Positions 1 through 8,224 of a stretch of 64,000 nucleotides of DNA are shown here, piece after piece. Source of the DNA: Novosphingobium chloroacetimidivorans (lineage in GTDB: Bacteria; Pseudomonadota; Alphaproteobacteria; Sphingomonadales; Sphingomonadaceae). The stretch is taken from assembly GCF_014204535.1 (NCBI RefSeq), contig NZ_JACHLR010000007.1, forward strand, positions 1 through 64,000. Direction: 5' to 3'. Position numbers and translations under genes: made by a program. The notes under the pieces were generated by a model, which saw only the letters and a list, made by a program, of their open reading frames with translations, was not told the DNA's origin and did no database searches. Within the stretch, counting starts at the first letter, position 1; each line of letters opens with the position of its first letter.

Positions 1-94
1 AACTGATATGTCCATGACCCTCGCTCCTTCCTCAAACGACCTGCTGCCGTAAGGCAACAACGCTTCGCTAAGGGGCGAGCCATCCATAAAGGGG

Positions 95-175
95 GATCGA
101 TATGATTGTCCCGGTCGTTCCCGAGGAAGGCTTACAAACAAAATCCGCGCGGTCGTCGATGCGCAAGGGCTATCG
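95..175 (+). pseudogene. IS5-family transposase remnant
   Basis: Read in the frame of base 113, this stretch gives GRSRGRLTNKIRAVVDAQGL, which closely resembles the conserved GRSRGGLTTKIHA(L/V)VDA segment of IS5-family DDE transposases. No complete transposase frame surrounds it, and the similarity fades after about base 175, so this is a scrap rather than a working element. No terminal inverted repeats were recognised. The rest of bases 1-249 shows no gene I can support. The call rests on motif recognition only. Confidence 0.55.
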
Positions 176-249
176 GGAGAGCTTCCGGTCGGAGCGCGCG
201 AGGGCCTCTTCGGGGGAGTGGCTGCACATCGACGCGCCCAGCGCGTGGA

Positions 250-702
250 TCATACGGGCGCGACGGTGAGCCAGATGATCGACAGACCAATGGCGTACAG
301 CCAGTCGAAGGCGGCGCAGAACGGCGGATACCAGTGCGGGATCTCAACGAGGTCGTGCGACCGCCAGTGATGGACGGCATCCCAGAGCCCGTGGGCAACG
401 TAGCCGGCGGGTATGATCCAGGGGTTCCACCACAGTCCCGCCAACGCCACGCCCGCGAAGCAGGCCGCAACGATCGATCCGACGACGATCTGTTTTATTG
501 AGCCGCGCTGCAGTGCAAATCCCACATAGATAGCGCCGATCACGGCGACCACGACAGCCGAGATGTCTACCGACTGGCGAGTGTCCAAGACGAGGTGGAG
601 CGGGAGAGTGGCGAGGCTCAGGACGATGCCAACCAGTGCAGCGCCGCCGTGGATGAGCGGGCGGGGGCGGTGCGCGTTTGAGGGGATCGTGGAGTCAGGC
701 AT
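250..702 (-). CDS. Small integral membrane protein, DUF6010-like
   Basis: About 150 residues with four likely membrane segments and a tail rich in Trp, His and Tyr (HGLWDAVHHW, then HWYPPFCAAFDW). That pattern recalls the uncharacterised DUF6010 membrane family, but the assignment is from memory and tentative. The ATG at 702 is preferred over one at 756 because it overlaps the end of the NsrR-like gene by 8 bases, suggesting translational coupling and a two-gene transcript. Its place beside a nitric-oxide regulator and globins suggests a role in nitrosative stress. No catalytic motif was recognised. Confidence 0.7.
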   Translation of the reverse strand: MPDSTIPSNAHRPRPLIHGGAALVGIVLSLATLPLHLVLDTRQSVDISAVVVAVIGAIYVGFALQRGSIKQIVVGSIVAACFAGVALAGLWWNPWIIPAGYVAHGLWDAVHHWRSHDLVEIPHWYPPFCAAFDWLYAIGLSIIWLTVAPV

Positions 703-1201
703 CCGCTGAAGTTCTGGTTGTGGTGGCAGCCGTGGAGTCCGCGTCGTCGGCGACACGCTTGATCGTCTTCTTGAGGGGCTGAAATCCTCCGAAGAGACCG
801 CGTAGGTCGGCGCGCCGGCTCAGCACATCGGAGAGCGTGTAGCGATCAAGCACGGCGAGGAACGCTCGGGTGGCCTCGCTGAGGATGTTGGGAAGTCCGC
901 AGGCCGGGGCGATGATGCATGAACTGCAGTCGACCAGATCGAAGCCCTGCTCGGTGTGCCGGACGACCTCTCCGATGGTGATGTCCTTTGCATCGCGCCC
1001 GAGCTTCAGCCCGCCGGTGCGCCCCCGCACCGTGGTGAGGAAGCCGGCCTGACCCAGGTCCTGAACGACCTTCATCAGGTGGCTCTTCGAGATGTCATAC
1101 GTCTTCGCGATCTCGGAGATGGAGGAAAGGCTTCCCTCGTCGCGAGCACCGACGTGCAGGAGCACGCGGATGGCGTAGTCGGTGTAGCGGGTCAGCTGCA
1201 T
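695..1201 (-). CDS. nsrR: Rrf2-family transcriptional regulator, NsrR type
   Basis: A 168-residue Rrf2 protein. The N-terminal winged helix begins MQLTRYTDYAIRVLLHVGA, the usual NsrR/IscR opening. The recognition region contains ISKSHLMKVVQDL. Three clustered cysteines (VDCSSCIIAPAC) match the Fe-S ligand region of NsrR, which binds a nitric-oxide-sensitive cluster and then derepresses NO-detoxification genes. The divergent neighbours are a truncated globin and flavohaemoglobin, classical NsrR targets, and a palindromic NsrR-like box lies between them. The C-terminal tail past the cysteines is longer and more basic than in enterobacterial NsrR. Function is inferred from family, context and box together. 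Confidence 0.85.
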   Translation of the reverse strand: MQLTRYTDYAIRVLLHVGARDEGSLSSISEIAKTYDISKSHLMKVVQDLGQAGFLTTVRGRTGGLKLGRDAKDITIGEVVRHTEQGFDLVDCSSCIIAPACGLPNILSEATRAFLAVLDRYTLSDVLSRRADLRGLFGGFQPLKKTIKRVADDADSTAATTTRTSADA

Positions 1202-1487
1202 TGGTCCACCCTAGCAGAAGACCCGCCACATCCGGCGCATTTCCTGAGCGCGGGACGGGCGGGCCTTCGAAGGCCTGCCCATGATATGGAACTGAGGTGG
1301 GTCAAGCCGCCACGTCTTCGTGAAGCCTGGCGCCACGCGGTCGCCGAGGTTCTCCGGTCGACGGTGCTCGATGCATACGAGAACGTGGTCGATCATCGTG
1401 TCCTCCCTGATGCGCGGCGCGTCACCATGGCGAGTCGCATAAGGTTCATCGGGGATGTTCCTATTCTCCGCTGAGTGCAACGAAAAA

Positions 1488-1506
1488 GATGCACTTGCAA
1501 TGCATC
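1488..1506. promoter_or_regulatory. NsrR-like operator
   Basis: A 19-bp near-palindrome with perfect half-sites GATGCA and TGCATC separated by 7 bases. It fits the published NsrR consensus GATGYATTTYAAATRCATC at most positions. It sits 53 bases before the globin start and within the 357-base gap from the NsrR gene, where it could control both directions. Nothing else in that gap is a supportable gene; an 89-residue minus-strand frame there has no family resemblance. Confidence 0.7.
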
Positions 1507-1558
1507 AATTACAGGAGAATAGATGTATCGGTAATGAATGATTGATTCGGAGCGAGCC

Positions 1559-1936
1559 ATGGACGGCGAGAAGCTGGTTGAATCCGAGATCCGGCCGGTG
1601 GTGGAGCGCTTCTACGATCGGATCCGCGGAGACGAAGCGCTCGGCCCGGTGTTCGGCGCCGCGGTGCACGACTGGGACGACCATCATGCGCGGCTTGCCG
1701 ACTTCTGGTCCTCCGTGATGCTCACCAGTGGTCGGTACAAGGGCAACCCCGTGGCGCTTCACCTGCGCCATGCGGACGCGCTGACGCCCGCCGCCTTCGA
1801 GCGATGGCTGACCCTATGGGCGGCGACGACCCAGGAGATGCTGCCGCCTCCGGTCGCTCGAGCGATGCAGGCGAAAGCTGCCCGCATTGGCGAGAGCCTG
1901 CAACTCGCCATCCGATACCGGCGCACGGCCGCCTGA
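1559..1936 (+). CDS. Truncated haemoglobin, group III-like
   Basis: A 125-residue globin. FYDRI near the N-terminus, DHHARLADFWSSVM in the middle and GRYKGNPVALHLRH are typical of group III truncated haemoglobins (trHbP), which bind haem and have been linked to NO and oxygen chemistry. The ATG at 1559 is favoured because GGAG lies six bases ahead of it. An upstream ATG at 1538 lacks a well-spaced ribosome site. It follows the NsrR-like box and is 22 bases ahead of the flavohaemoglobin gene, so the two are probably co-transcribed. Physiological role is inferred from context. Confidence 0.8.
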   Translation: MDGEKLVESEIRPVVERFYDRIRGDEALGPVFGAAVHDWDDHHARLADFWSSVMLTSGRYKGNPVALHLRHADALTPAAFERWLTLWAATTQEMLPPPVARAMQAKAARIGESLQLAIRYRRTAA

Positions 1937-1958
1937 CAAGATTCCGAAGGAGAGCAAC

Positions 1959-3173
1959 GTGACAGAACCACTCAGCCAAGCCACCATCGCCATCGTCAAT
2001 GCGACCGTTCCGGCGCTCTCCGAGCACGGCACTGCGATCACGACGGCCATGTACGCCCGTCTCTTCGAGGACGACCGCATCCGCGCTCTGTTCAACCACG
2101 CCAATCAGGGCGAGAGCGGGGCGCAGGTGCATGCCCTGGCGGCGGCGATCCTTGCCTACGCGCGGAACATCGAGAACCTGGGCGCCCTGGCGCCGGCTGT
2201 CGAGCGGATCGCCTACAAGCATGTCGGCTACCACATCCTTCCGGAGCACTACCCCTATGTCGCGACGGCGCTGCTTGCCGCGATCAAGGACGTTCTCGGC
2301 GAAGCGGCCACCGATGAGGTGCTGGCGGCCTGGGGTGAGGCGTACTGGTTTCTCGCGAACATCCTCAAGGCCCGCGAGGTCGTGCTGCGCGACGACATCA
2401 TGCATGCGGAAGGCGGATGGACCGGATGGCGGGACTTCGTGGTGACGGAGAGAATCCGCGAGAGCAGCGTCATCACCTCCTTCATCCTGCGGCCTGTGGA
2501 TGGCGGTCCCGTGCTTCGGCATCTCGCGGGACAGTATCTGACGTTCAGGCTCAGGCCCGAGGGACAGCCCGAACTGAAGCGAAACTATTCGATTTCATGT
2601 GCGCCCAACGGCGAGTTCTACCGCATCTCGGTAAAGCGTGAGGAGAATGGCCAGGGCGGCTCCCGCTTCCTGCACGATGTCGTGCAGGTTGGCGATGTCC
2701 TCGAAACGACGCCGCCGGCGGGTGACTTCTTCCTTTCGGAGACACCGCAGCGACCGGTGATCCTCCTTTCGGGTGGAGTTGGTCTCACACCGATGGTGAG
2801 CATGGTCGAGGCGATCGCTGCTGACCACACCGATCTCGAGGCGTACTACATCCACGGAACGCTCAGCAGCGACACGCATGCCATGGACTCGCATGTCCGC
2901 GCGTTGGCCAAGGGGCATGGCAACATCTCCGTGGCCACGTTCTACAGCGAGCCGCGGGAGCATGACCGCTTGGGCGAGACCCATGAGGGCGAGGGCTACG
3001 TCTCGGTGGACTGGCTGGCGGAGACCACGCCCCTCCATGAGGCCGATGTCTATCTTTGCGGACCCAAGCCGTTCCTGCGGACCTTTGTGAGCGGCTTGGC
3101 CCTGGCAGGCGTGCCCAGCGAGCGTATCCACTACGAGTTCTTCGGCCCGGCCGACGAACTGATGGCGGCGTGA
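1959..3173 (+). CDS. hmp: Flavohaemoprotein (nitric oxide dioxygenase)
   Basis: 404 residues, the normal Hmp length. An N-terminal globin domain of about 140 residues contains the proximal-histidine region ERIAYKHVGYH. The FAD-binding domain carries RNYSISCA, and the NAD-binding domain carries LLSGGVGLTPMVSM and LCGPKPF. Hmp converts NO plus O2 to nitrate using NAD(P)H in the cytoplasm. The GTG at 1959 is chosen because GGAG lies just upstream and the globin fold starts there; an in-frame ATG at 1887 would overlap the previous gene. It is the second gene of an NsrR-type operon. Confidence 0.95.
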   Translation: MTEPLSQATIAIVNATVPALSEHGTAITTAMYARLFEDDRIRALFNHANQGESGAQVHALAAAILAYARNIENLGALAPAVERIAYKHVGYHILPEHYPYVATALLAAIKDVLGEAATDEVLAAWGEAYWFLANILKAREVVLRDDIMHAEGGWTGWRDFVVTERIRESSVITSFILRPVDGGPVLRHLAGQYLTFRLRPEGQPELKRNYSISCAPNGEFYRISVKREENGQGGSRFLHDVVQVGDVLETTPPAGDFFLSETPQRPVILLSGGVGLTPMVSMVEAIAADHTDLEAYYIHGTLSSDTHAMDSHVRALAKGHGNISVATFYSEPREHDRLGETHEGEGYVSVDWLAETTPLHEADVYLCGPKPFLRTFVSGLALAGVPSERIHYEFFGPADELMAA

Positions 3174-3177
3174 CGGC

Positions 3178-3384
3178 ATGGTCATCGAGGAGGAGCTCGA
3201 TCGTGCAAGGGTCATCGGCGACGATGGCACCTGGCTGACGGCGATCGAGTTCCGCCTCGTGGATGTGCAGAGCTCGCTCCGAGGAGAACGGAGGGCGATC
3301 GGGAGGCGAGCTTGGCGCCTGAGCACCGGCGAGCCTCTCACGGCATCCATGAGGGCGATCTGGTCGCGCAAGTCGTTGCCGTGA
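3178..3384 (+). CDS. Small hypothetical protein downstream of hmp
   Basis: A 68-residue frame starting four bases after the hmp stop, so probably translationally coupled. The core (GDDGTWLTAIEFRLVDVQ, then RRAWRLSTGEPL) resembles small uncharacterised proteins that carry an E-rich start and an LSTGEP segment. The C-terminus departs from that pattern after LSTGEPL, and an alternative reading frame continues as GIHEGDLVAQVV from about base 3338, so a frameshift may have altered the end. The remaining bases to 3530 hold nothing I recognise. Moderate to low confidence. Confidence 0.4.
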   Translation: MVIEEELDRARVIGDDGTWLTAIEFRLVDVQSSLRGERRAIGRRAWRLSTGEPLTASMRAIWSRKSLP

Positions 3385-3530
3385 TAGGCTTCGCGATCGT
3401 TCTACAGCGCGTAAAGCCTGAAGTGCGTTAAATTACGAGACAAGCTGCTCAGTGCCGATCCCGGCGGCAACACGATGGAAATCAACGGCCGAATTGCGTC
3501 GTGAGCCACAACAAATGGCCCCAAACTTGT

Positions 3531-5399
3531 TCATGCTGCCTCGGAAGGTGGTTCGCGGGAGGAGGCTATGACCGCCGAGTCGACTTGCCGGCCTTCCTCA
3601 TCAAGCCAGAAGATCTGGTCGTCACGGATAACGACAGCGAAGGCCCCGGGCTCGCCATAGGCCCACGCGTTCCATTGGCGGAACCAGCGATCACCTTCGA
3701 TCCACCAGCGGCCCGTGTCCAGTTCCTCGTTCGCGAACCCGGCGCGGCCCACGAGTGTACCGTCGTGTTGCAACTCCATCGTGCACGGCTCGCCGTAGAC
3801 GGTACGATAGAGCAATGTCGCGCCGCCCAGCAGGCGCGCGATCTCGGGGCCGGCGAGCGGGACAAGATCGGCCTTGCCATTCGGGTCGCCGGACATCTCG
3901 CGCATCACCGCGGCGATCGTTGCCACGCCTTCGCGAATGCGGTCAGACGGGATGCCGCAGACGCCAAGTCTGAACATGTTGCGTGGAGGCGCGCCGCTGG
4001 CGAAATAGCCGGCGGCAGGTTCGATGAGCACGCCTCGACGTTCGAGTGCGTTGGCGAGCAGCCGGGCGTCGAGAGACGCGGGGCCGCGGACCCAGACCGT
4101 GCTGCCACCCGCCGCCGGCGCGATCGCGACCGATTGCGGCAAAGGCTCGGCCAGAGACTGGGGCATGTAGTGGTTGATCGCGTCGCGCAGGGCCAGGACG
4201 CGGGCCTGAACCACGCGAAGCACGCGAGCGTTCATCGTCTCATAATGGCCCAGCGCCAGGAAGTGCGCGGCCGCGCGCTGCGTCGTTGGCGAGGGCCGGT
4301 GCGTGGCCAGATCGCGAACCTTGCGGATGGCGCTGATCCATGGCGCAGGGCCACAAAGCACGCCGAGCTTGATCCCTGGCGCCAGCGCCCGCGACAAGCT
4401 GGCCAGATACAGGGTCGCTTCGCCGCCGGGCATGGCCCGCAGCGCCGGCAGGGGCTTGCCGATGACCGTGGTTTCGCTGTCGAAATCGTCTTCTATCAAC
4501 AGCAGGTTCTGCCTTGCCGCCAGCGCGAGCAGCGCCTGGCGCCTGTCGTGTGCCATGGTCACCCCGGTGGGCCGCTGCCGCGACGGCGTAACGTACACGC
4601 AATCGCTTTCCAGCAGCCGTTCGTTGACGACCATGCCCCCGTCATCGACAGGCTGGTGGATCAGTTCCGCGCCTGCGAGTTCGAGCACCTGCCGGGTCTG
4701 GGGCAAGCCGGGATCCTCGATGGCGACGCGCCGCATCCGGTGCCCCAGCGTCTTGGCGATCAGGAACAGGGCCTGCTGCTCACTCCCGACGATCAGGATC
4801 TCGTTTCGCGCCGCGATAATGCCCCGTCGCGGAAGAATGCGCGCCCGGATTTGTTCGACCAGCGTTTCGTCGTCGATATCCTCGTCGGCGCTGGTCCACT
4901 GGGCGATATCCGCGTTGCCCAATGCAAGCCGGCTCGCCTCCCGCCATTCGGCCACGGGAAACATCGACCGGTCGAACCGCTGATCGATGAAGGGAAAGCG
5001 ATAGCGCTGCCAATCCGGCGGCAGTCGGAACTCCCGCGAGTCGGCAGCATCCGGGCGATCGGGCTCATCGGCGAGCGGAGCGGCGATGGATGCGCCGCGA
5101 ACCCTGTCATACTCGACGACGGCCTGCGCCAGTCTCGCCACGAAAATGCCGCTGCGCTCTCGCGCCGCGAGATGCCCTTCGGACACCAGCTCCTGATAAG
5201 CCAGCGCGACGGTGTTGCGCGACACGCCAAGTTCGCGCGCCAGTCGGCGCGAGGACGGCAGGCGCCAGTCGGCCGGGAAGGCGCCGCTGGCGATCGCCGA
5301 CAGGATCTGGCGGCGTATCTGCTGCTGCAGGGAAAGCGAGGCGTTTCGGTCGAGCGGGAGGAGGAAGCTGCGGTTGCTGCCCGGAACGCCCTTCGCCAT
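3531..5399 (-). CDS. MocR/GabR-type regulator lacking the PLP lysine, with an extra C-terminal domain
   Basis: 622 residues. Residues 20-85 form a GntR winged helix (LSSRRLARELGVSRNTVALAYQ type). Residues 150-470 form a fold-type I aminotransferase-like domain (IEDDFDSE present). MocR regulators normally carry SKTLAPGLRLGY with a lysine that binds PLP; here the segment reads SLSRALAPGIKLG, so the lysine is an arginine (residue 337, codon at 4389-4391). About 110 further residues follow, ending in a Trp-rich segment (RWWIEGDRWFRQWNAWAYG) that is not part of usual MocR proteins. The ATG at 5399 is preferred to the TTG at 5414. It lies after the semialdehyde dehydrogenase gene on the same strand and probably regulates that locus. 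Confidence 0.85.
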   Translation of the reverse strand: MAKGVPGSNRSFLLPLDRNASLSLQQQIRRQILSAIASGAFPADWRLPSSRRLARELGVSRNTVALAYQELVSEGHLAARERSGIFVARLAQAVVEYDRVRGASIAAPLADEPDRPDAADSREFRLPPDWQRYRFPFIDQRFDRSMFPVAEWREASRLALGNADIAQWTSADEDIDDETLVEQIRARILPRRGIIAARNEILIVGSEQQALFLIAKTLGHRMRRVAIEDPGLPQTRQVLELAGAELIHQPVDDGGMVVNERLLESDCVYVTPSRQRPTGVTMAHDRRQALLALAARQNLLLIEDDFDSETTVIGKPLPALRAMPGGEATLYLASLSRALAPGIKLGVLCGPAPWISAIRKVRDLATHRPSPTTQRAAAHFLALGHYETMNARVLRVVQARVLALRDAINHYMPQSLAEPLPQSVAIAPAAGGSTVWVRGPASLDARLLANALERRGVLIEPAAGYFASGAPPRNMFRLGVCGIPSDRIREGVATIAAVMREMSGDPNGKADLVPLAGPEIARLLGGATLLYRTVYGEPCTMELQHDGTLVGRAGFANEELDTGRWWIEGDRWFRQWNAWAYGEPGAFAVVIRDDQIFWLDEEGRQVDSAVIASSREPPSEAA

Positions 5400-5546
5400 C
5401 AGGACCGTGCACAACCGATGGACGGGCCATCGGCGAGAGGTCTCGCATCAACGCTCGCTATCTCTTCCGGGCGCTCGATCCAGCCACCCGCAGCAGCAAC
5501 GCAGTACTTATCGGCACGCCCCGACTTGCTCATGCGTGGTTGCTTC

Positions 5547-7010
5547 TCATGCTGCGCTTATCTTGCGGGCCACGCCCCCCATCAACATGTATTTGACGTC
5601 GAGGTATTCGTCGAGACCGTGGGAGGACCCCTCACGCCCATAGCCTGATTGCTTGACCCCACCGAACGGCGCGACCTCGGTCGACAACACGCCTTCGTTG
5701 ATGCCCACCATGCCGAACTCCAGCGCTTCGCCGACACGCCAGGCCCGGCCGAGGTCGGCGGTATAGAAGTAGGCAGCGAGGCCGAACGGAGTCGCATTCG
5801 CCAAGGCCACGGCCTCGTCCTCGGTGCCGAAGCGCAGGATCGAGGCGACCGGGCCGAAAACCTCGTCGGACCACAAGGGCATCGCGGTCGTGACCCCGGT
5901 CACCACCGTAGGCTCGAAGAACAGCTCTCCCTGCGCATGGCGCGCGCCGCCCAAGGCGATCTGCGCTCCGGCCTCCACGGATGCGGACAGCAGGGCTTCG
6001 ACCTTCTCGACGGCGCGCTGATTGACGAGCGGGCCGATCGTCGTATCCGCCGCCATGCCCGGGCCCACCTTCAACTGGCGCGTGCGTTCGATCAGGCGTG
6101 CGACGAAGCGGTCGTGGATACCGTCCTGAACGAGGAACCGGTTCGCGCAGACACAGGTCTGCCCGGCGTTGCGATATTTGGAGGCCATCGCGCCATCCAC
6201 CGCAGCTTCCAAGTCGGCGTCATCGAACACGATGAAGGGGGCGTTGCCGCCCAGTTCCATCGATGCGCGCTTCACCGTGGCAGCGGCACGCGCGAGCAGC
6301 TTGCGGCCGGTCTCGGTCGATCCGGTGAACGAGATCTTGCGTACGTCTGGGCTGTCGAGCAGCCGATCGCCGACCAGCGCCGCCCGCCGGGTCGGCACGA
6401 CATTGAAGACCCCCGCCGGAATGCCGGCACGGCGCGCCAGTTCCGCCAGTGCGAGCGAGGACAGAGGCGTGTCCTCGGACGGTTTCAGGACCATCGTGCA
6501 ACCCGCCGCGAGCGCCGGCGCGGCCTTGCGCGTCACCATCGCAACGGGAAAATTCCAGGGGGTGATCGCGGCGACGACGCCAACGGGCTGACGGCTCGTG
6601 ACGATCCGGGCGCTGGGCCAGGGCGAAGGGATCGTCTCGCCATAAGCGCGGCGGGCTTCTTCGGCGAACCACTGGATGAAGCTGGCGCCGTAGCGGATTT
6701 CCGCGGCAGCCTCGCCAAGCGGCTTGCCCATTTCGCGCGTCAGCAGCTTGGCCAGGGCCCCGATATTCTCGATGACCAGGGCATGCCAGCGATGGAGCAG
6801 TTGGGCGCGGTCGGCGGCGGTACGCGCGCGCCATGACGGGAGGGCTGCGGATGCGGCGGCGATGGCGGCATCCGCCTCTTCAGCGCCGCAATCCGCGATC
6901 TCGTCGACAAGGCTGTCATCAGCGGGATCGCGCACCGCGAACCGGAGCCCGTCGGCGGCATCGACCCAGCGCCCATCGATGAAGGCCTTGGGTTCGTACA
7001 GGAAAGTCAC
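5547..7010 (-). CDS. NAD(P)-dependent semialdehyde dehydrogenase, succinate-semialdehyde type
   Basis: 488 residues of the aldehyde dehydrogenase superfamily, closest in pattern to GabD. PWNFP lies at about 151-155, the general base is in ASMELGGNAP, and the nucleophilic cysteine is in NAGQTCVCANRF. The C-terminus has FGGVKQSGYGREGS. GabD enzymes oxidise succinate semialdehyde to succinate in the cytoplasm. The GTG at 7010 overlaps the stop of the MFS gene (GTGA), indicating coupling. It is the last gene of the nitrilase-TonB operon, and an omega-aminotransferase is encoded nearby, so it probably finishes breakdown of an amino compound. Exact substrate length is inference. Confidence 0.85.
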   Translation of the reverse strand: MTFLYEPKAFIDGRWVDAADGLRFAVRDPADDSLVDEIADCGAEEADAAIAAASAALPSWRARTAADRAQLLHRWHALVIENIGALAKLLTREMGKPLGEAAAEIRYGASFIQWFAEEARRAYGETIPSPWPSARIVTSRQPVGVVAAITPWNFPVAMVTRKAAPALAAGCTMVLKPSEDTPLSSLALAELARRAGIPAGVFNVVPTRRAALVGDRLLDSPDVRKISFTGSTETGRKLLARAAATVKRASMELGGNAPFIVFDDADLEAAVDGAMASKYRNAGQTCVCANRFLVQDGIHDRFVARLIERTRQLKVGPGMAADTTIGPLVNQRAVEKVEALLSASVEAGAQIALGGARHAQGELFFEPTVVTGVTTAMPLWSDEVFGPVASILRFGTEDEAVALANATPFGLAAYFYTADLGRAWRVGEALEFGMVGINEGVLSTEVAPFGGVKQSGYGREGSSHGLDEYLDVKYMLMGGVARKISAA

Positions 7011-8224
7011 AAGGGCACCTTTTCTTCTTTCTCGTTCCGACGCGCCCGGCGATCCAGCGCGAGGGCGGGCGGCAGCATCAGAACCATGGCCAGCGCCATC
7101 GCGGCGAGCGCGGAATTGATCAGGACGTTGAAGCCGGCGCCGCTGCCAAGAATGAAAGAGGCGATCAGCGGTCCCGATGCCAGACCCAGCTTCGAGATGA
7201 CGCTTGCCGCCGCCGCCGTCCGACCGGCGCTGTCGAATTCGGCGGTCATGCCGAACAGATAGGGCACCACCAGCCCCCAGGTGATGCCGGTGGCGCAGTT
7301 GGCCAGCAGATAGATCACGCCGTACCCGGACCAGTGGAACAGGGCATTGCCGCCCAGCGTCAGCAGCATGCCCACGAACAGCAAGCCGAACCTTCCGTAT
7401 CGCCGGCCCAGGATCATCACCAGCAGCGGCCCCGCCAGCGCGACCCACGTGGCAAGCCCCAGCGCCCCGCTCGCCTCGTTGCGCGAAAGGCCGGATACGA
7501 CGCCCAGCCGGAAGATGTAGGCCAGCAGTGCCATGTTGGCGGCCTGGAACAGGAACAGAGCGCTGACCGCCAGGATCAGCGGCGTCCAGACCACGGTCCC
7601 GGTCGCATCATCCGGTTTCGACACCGGCGTCGGCCGCGGCGGATAGTCGGGCAGGAACGGCAGCATGACCGTCGTGACGAGGCTGAACAACGCCAGCGAC
7701 AGGAACAGCGGGGCCACGCCGAACAGCGGCACCAGTCGCGGCAACAGCAGGACGCCAAGACCGCCAAGGCCGAACTGGACGAACAGCAGCATGCCGAAGC
7801 TGCGGTCGGGATTGGCCGTGCGCCCGATCACGCCCATGCCGGTTCCCACCAGCAGTCCGCCGACGAGGCCGTGGATCGATCGCAATGCGATCATGGCTGC
7901 CGCCCCGGTGATCCAGATCGAAAGAAGATCGATGCCGATCAGCGCTACGAGGCAGACGATCGCGGTGCGCCGCCACGGCAAGCGGGCGATGGTGAAGATG
8001 GAAAGCACCGCCCCGATCGCCGCGCCATAGGTGTTGACCGCCGCGACCTGGCCCGCCTGCGCATCGGTGAAGCCCAGACCGCTCACCAACCCGTCGACGA
8101 TTGCCGCCATGATGTTGACGTAGAACAGTCCCGCCGTCGCCAGAAAGGCGAGGAAGACCGCAGCGGGCAGGCCGTCAGGCGCGATCTTGTAGGCTGGGCG
8201 ACGAGGACCGCTCACTGGCCGCAC
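7007..8224 (-). CDS. MFS transporter
   Basis: 405 residues with about 12 hydrophobic helices and a central hydrophilic loop (residues about 200-225), the usual major facilitator layout. It is an inner-membrane carrier; substrate cannot be read from the sequence. It overlaps the serine hydrolase gene at its start by 13 bases and the semialdehyde dehydrogenase at its end by four. It is therefore probably the inner-membrane partner of the TonB receptor encoded upstream, importing the compound handled by this operon. Confidence 0.85.
   Translation of the reverse strand: MRPVSGPRRPAYKIAPDGLPAAVFLAFLATAGLFYVNIMAAIVDGLVSGLGFTDAQAGQVAAVNTYGAAIGAVLSIFTIARLPWRRTAIVCLVALIGIDLLSIWITGAAAMIALRSIHGLVGGLLVGTGMGVIGRTANPDRSFGMLLFVQFGLGGLGVLLLPRLVPLFGVAPLFLSLALFSLVTTVMLPFLPDYPPRPTPVSKPDDATGTVVWTPLILAVSALFLFQAANMALLAYIFRLGVVSGLSRNEASGALGLATWVALAGPLLVMILGRRYGRFGLLFVGMLLTLGGNALFHWSGYGVIYLLANCATGITWGLVVPYLFGMTAEFDSAGRTAAAASVISKLGLASGPLIASFILGSGAGFNVLINSALAAMALAMVLMLPPALALDRRARRNEKEEKVPL

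Noticed and set aside
1211..1480. An 89-residue minus-strand frame between nsrR and the globin gene.
   Set aside because: No motif, no convincing ribosome site and no family resemblance; the region is better explained as a regulatory gap.
1960..2522. Minus-strand frame of 266 residues opposite the start of hmp.
   Set aside because: Composition is typical of a codon shadow; flavohaemoglobin is certain on the plus strand.
3501..5648. A 715-residue plus-strand open frame opposite the MocR-type gene.
   Set aside because: Antisense shadow; the minus-strand frame has clear winged-helix and aminotransferase motifs.
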